Source of the DNA: Ruminococcaceae bacterium UBA5396
GTDB lineage: Bacteria; Bacillota; Clostridia; Oscillospirales; Acutalibacteraceae
Length of the DNA stretch: 7,646 bases
NCBI GenBank assembly: GCA_002410715.1
Contig: DHOG01000192.1
Location: forward strand, 395-8,040
Direction of reading: 5' to 3'
Made by a program: the position numbers and the translations under genes. The number at the start of each line of letters is the position of its first letter. The stretch's first letter is position 1. The notes under the pieces were generated by a model. That model was not told where the DNA came from and ran no database searches. It was given only the letters and a program-made list of their open reading frames with translations. Below are positions 7,259 to 7,646 of the stretch, one piece after another.

Positions 7259-7370
7259 TTTGCCTTTTCGCGGTGGTGACTACGATAATGTCTCCCACGC
7301 TGGCGTGTTCGCCCTTAATATGAATAACTCACGTGCGTCATATGGTTCCAATGTGGGTTTCCGCGCCGCT
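7259..7370 (+). repeat. Repeat R2: divergent TR/VR-like copy just after avd
   Basis: This 112-base copy starts 17 bases after the avd stop, the classic place of a DGR template repeat. It matches R1/R3 without gaps but with 25 mismatches. The first 19 bases, a central block (GCTGGCGTGTTCGCC) and the last 18 bases (GTGGGTTTCCGCGCCGCT) are fully conserved; mismatches fall in the codons encoding the lectin-fold variable sites. Read in the VR frame it gives LPFRGGDYDNVSHAGVFALN and so on, open from about 7236 to the stop at 7457, but with no ATG/GTG and no good ribosome site (only TTG at 7260), so it is probably untranslated. It may be a TR for another VR, an old TR, or a stranded VR copy. Confidence 0.8.
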
Positions 7371-7473
7371 CTACCTCATGCCGGAGACGTGTTGTTTAAG
7401 GACACCGCACAGTGCATTGAGGATAAAGGGAATTACTTCCATACTTTATATGAGTAAAAAAATGAATTGCTAT

Positions 7474-7520
7474 GGGGCTGTTAGTACTTTCAAGGAAAAC
7501 CGCCCCTATATTTTAATTTT
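7474..7520 (+). other. Possible weak stem with T-rich tail between R2 and R3
   Basis: GGGGC (7474-7478) can pair with GCCCC (7502-7506) across a 23-base loop, followed by a T-rich stretch (TATATTTTAATTTT). The stem is short and the loop long, so it is a poor terminator; it could instead be a structural part of the template RNA leader. Low confidence. Confidence 0.25.
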
Positions 7521-7533
7521 GGGAACGAATTTG

Positions 7534-7646
7534 TTTTGCCTTTTCGCGGTGGTAACTATTATAATGGTTCTGGCGCTGGCGTGTTCGCCCTCAACATTAA
7601 TAACCCACGCTCGTATACTTCGGGCTCTGTGGGTTTCCGCGCCGCT
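7534..7646 (+). repeat. Repeat R3: exact copy of the VR, at the window edge (candidate TR)
   Basis: These 113 bases are identical to R1. Upstream, GAATTT followed by TTTTGCC resembles the sequence before R1 with a small insertion, then similarity is lost. The copy reaches the last base of the window at the same point where R1 and R2 stop matching each other. Being outside any started gene and downstream of avd, it is a candidate TR; the reading frame in the VR phase is open from 7485 but has no evident start. If it is the TR, the VR in this genome copy carries no changes from it. Confidence 0.75.

Noticed and set aside
7260..7457. Possible 65-residue peptide from TTG at 7260 containing R2
   Set aside because: There is no upstream ATG/GTG or clear Shine-Dalgarno site, and the open frame is expected of a VR/TR-type repeat without translation; treated as a repeat instead.
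7462..7646. Open frame starting ATG at 7462 and running off the window end through R3
   Set aside because: It reads R3 in the same non-coding frame as the shadow frame over R1, has no ribosome-binding site, and its translation shows no reverse transcriptase start. It could only be kept if the sequence beyond the window continued the frame.
7243..7646. CRISPR-like array reading of the repeats
   Set aside because: Only two unequal copies of more than 110 bases with a long spacer, sharing coding-type similarity to the lectin gene; this is DGR repeat structure, not CRISPR.

Overview
The window looks like the distal end of the late (tail) operon of a contractile-tailed (myovirus-type) phage or prophage from a low-to-moderate-GC Firmicute, probably a clostridial one. 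The evidence is gene order. Positions 16-3560 match, by size, order and motifs, the PBSX-type baseplate series xkdQ-xkdR-xkdS-xkdT-xkdU. Genes are tightly packed with good Shine-Dalgarno sites and short overlaps, all on the + strand. The host assignment is an inference from family resemblance, not a database search.

Layout. (1) 16-3560: five baseplate genes (hub, DUF2577-like, gp25/DUF2634-like, J-like, DUF2313-like). (2) 3562-4350: tail fibre/collar protein in the slot usually held by the fibre gene. (3) 4363-5159: two small unrecognised genes. (4) 5156-6532: a 458-residue protein ending in a formylglycine-generating-enzyme-type C-type-lectin fold (GNVWEW motif), whose last ~37 residues match the variable region (VR) of diversity-generating retroelement (DGR) targets. 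(5) 6533-6723: intergenic region with two GC-rich hairpins and a possible promoter. (6) 6724-7242: an Avd-type DGR accessory protein that carries an extra C-terminal four-cysteine zinc-binding tail. (7) 7243-7646: no convincing gene, but two further copies of the VR-like repeat.

Together these form most of a DGR cassette attached to a tail module. The likely logic is that of known phage DGRs: a reverse transcriptase with Avd copies a template repeat (TR) RNA with errors at adenines, and the product replaces the VR of the displayed lectin-like protein, changing the phage's binding range. No reverse transcriptase is visible; it is expected just beyond 7646.

The unusual part is the repeat set. 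R1 (VR, 6405-6517) and R3 (7534-7646) are identical over 113 bases, and R3 stops exactly at the end of the window. R2 (7259-7370) lies where a TR normally sits, just after avd, but differs from R1/R3 at 25 of 112 positions in a pattern that is not adenine-specific in either direction. So no copy in view behaves as a clear, mutated-from TR for another copy.
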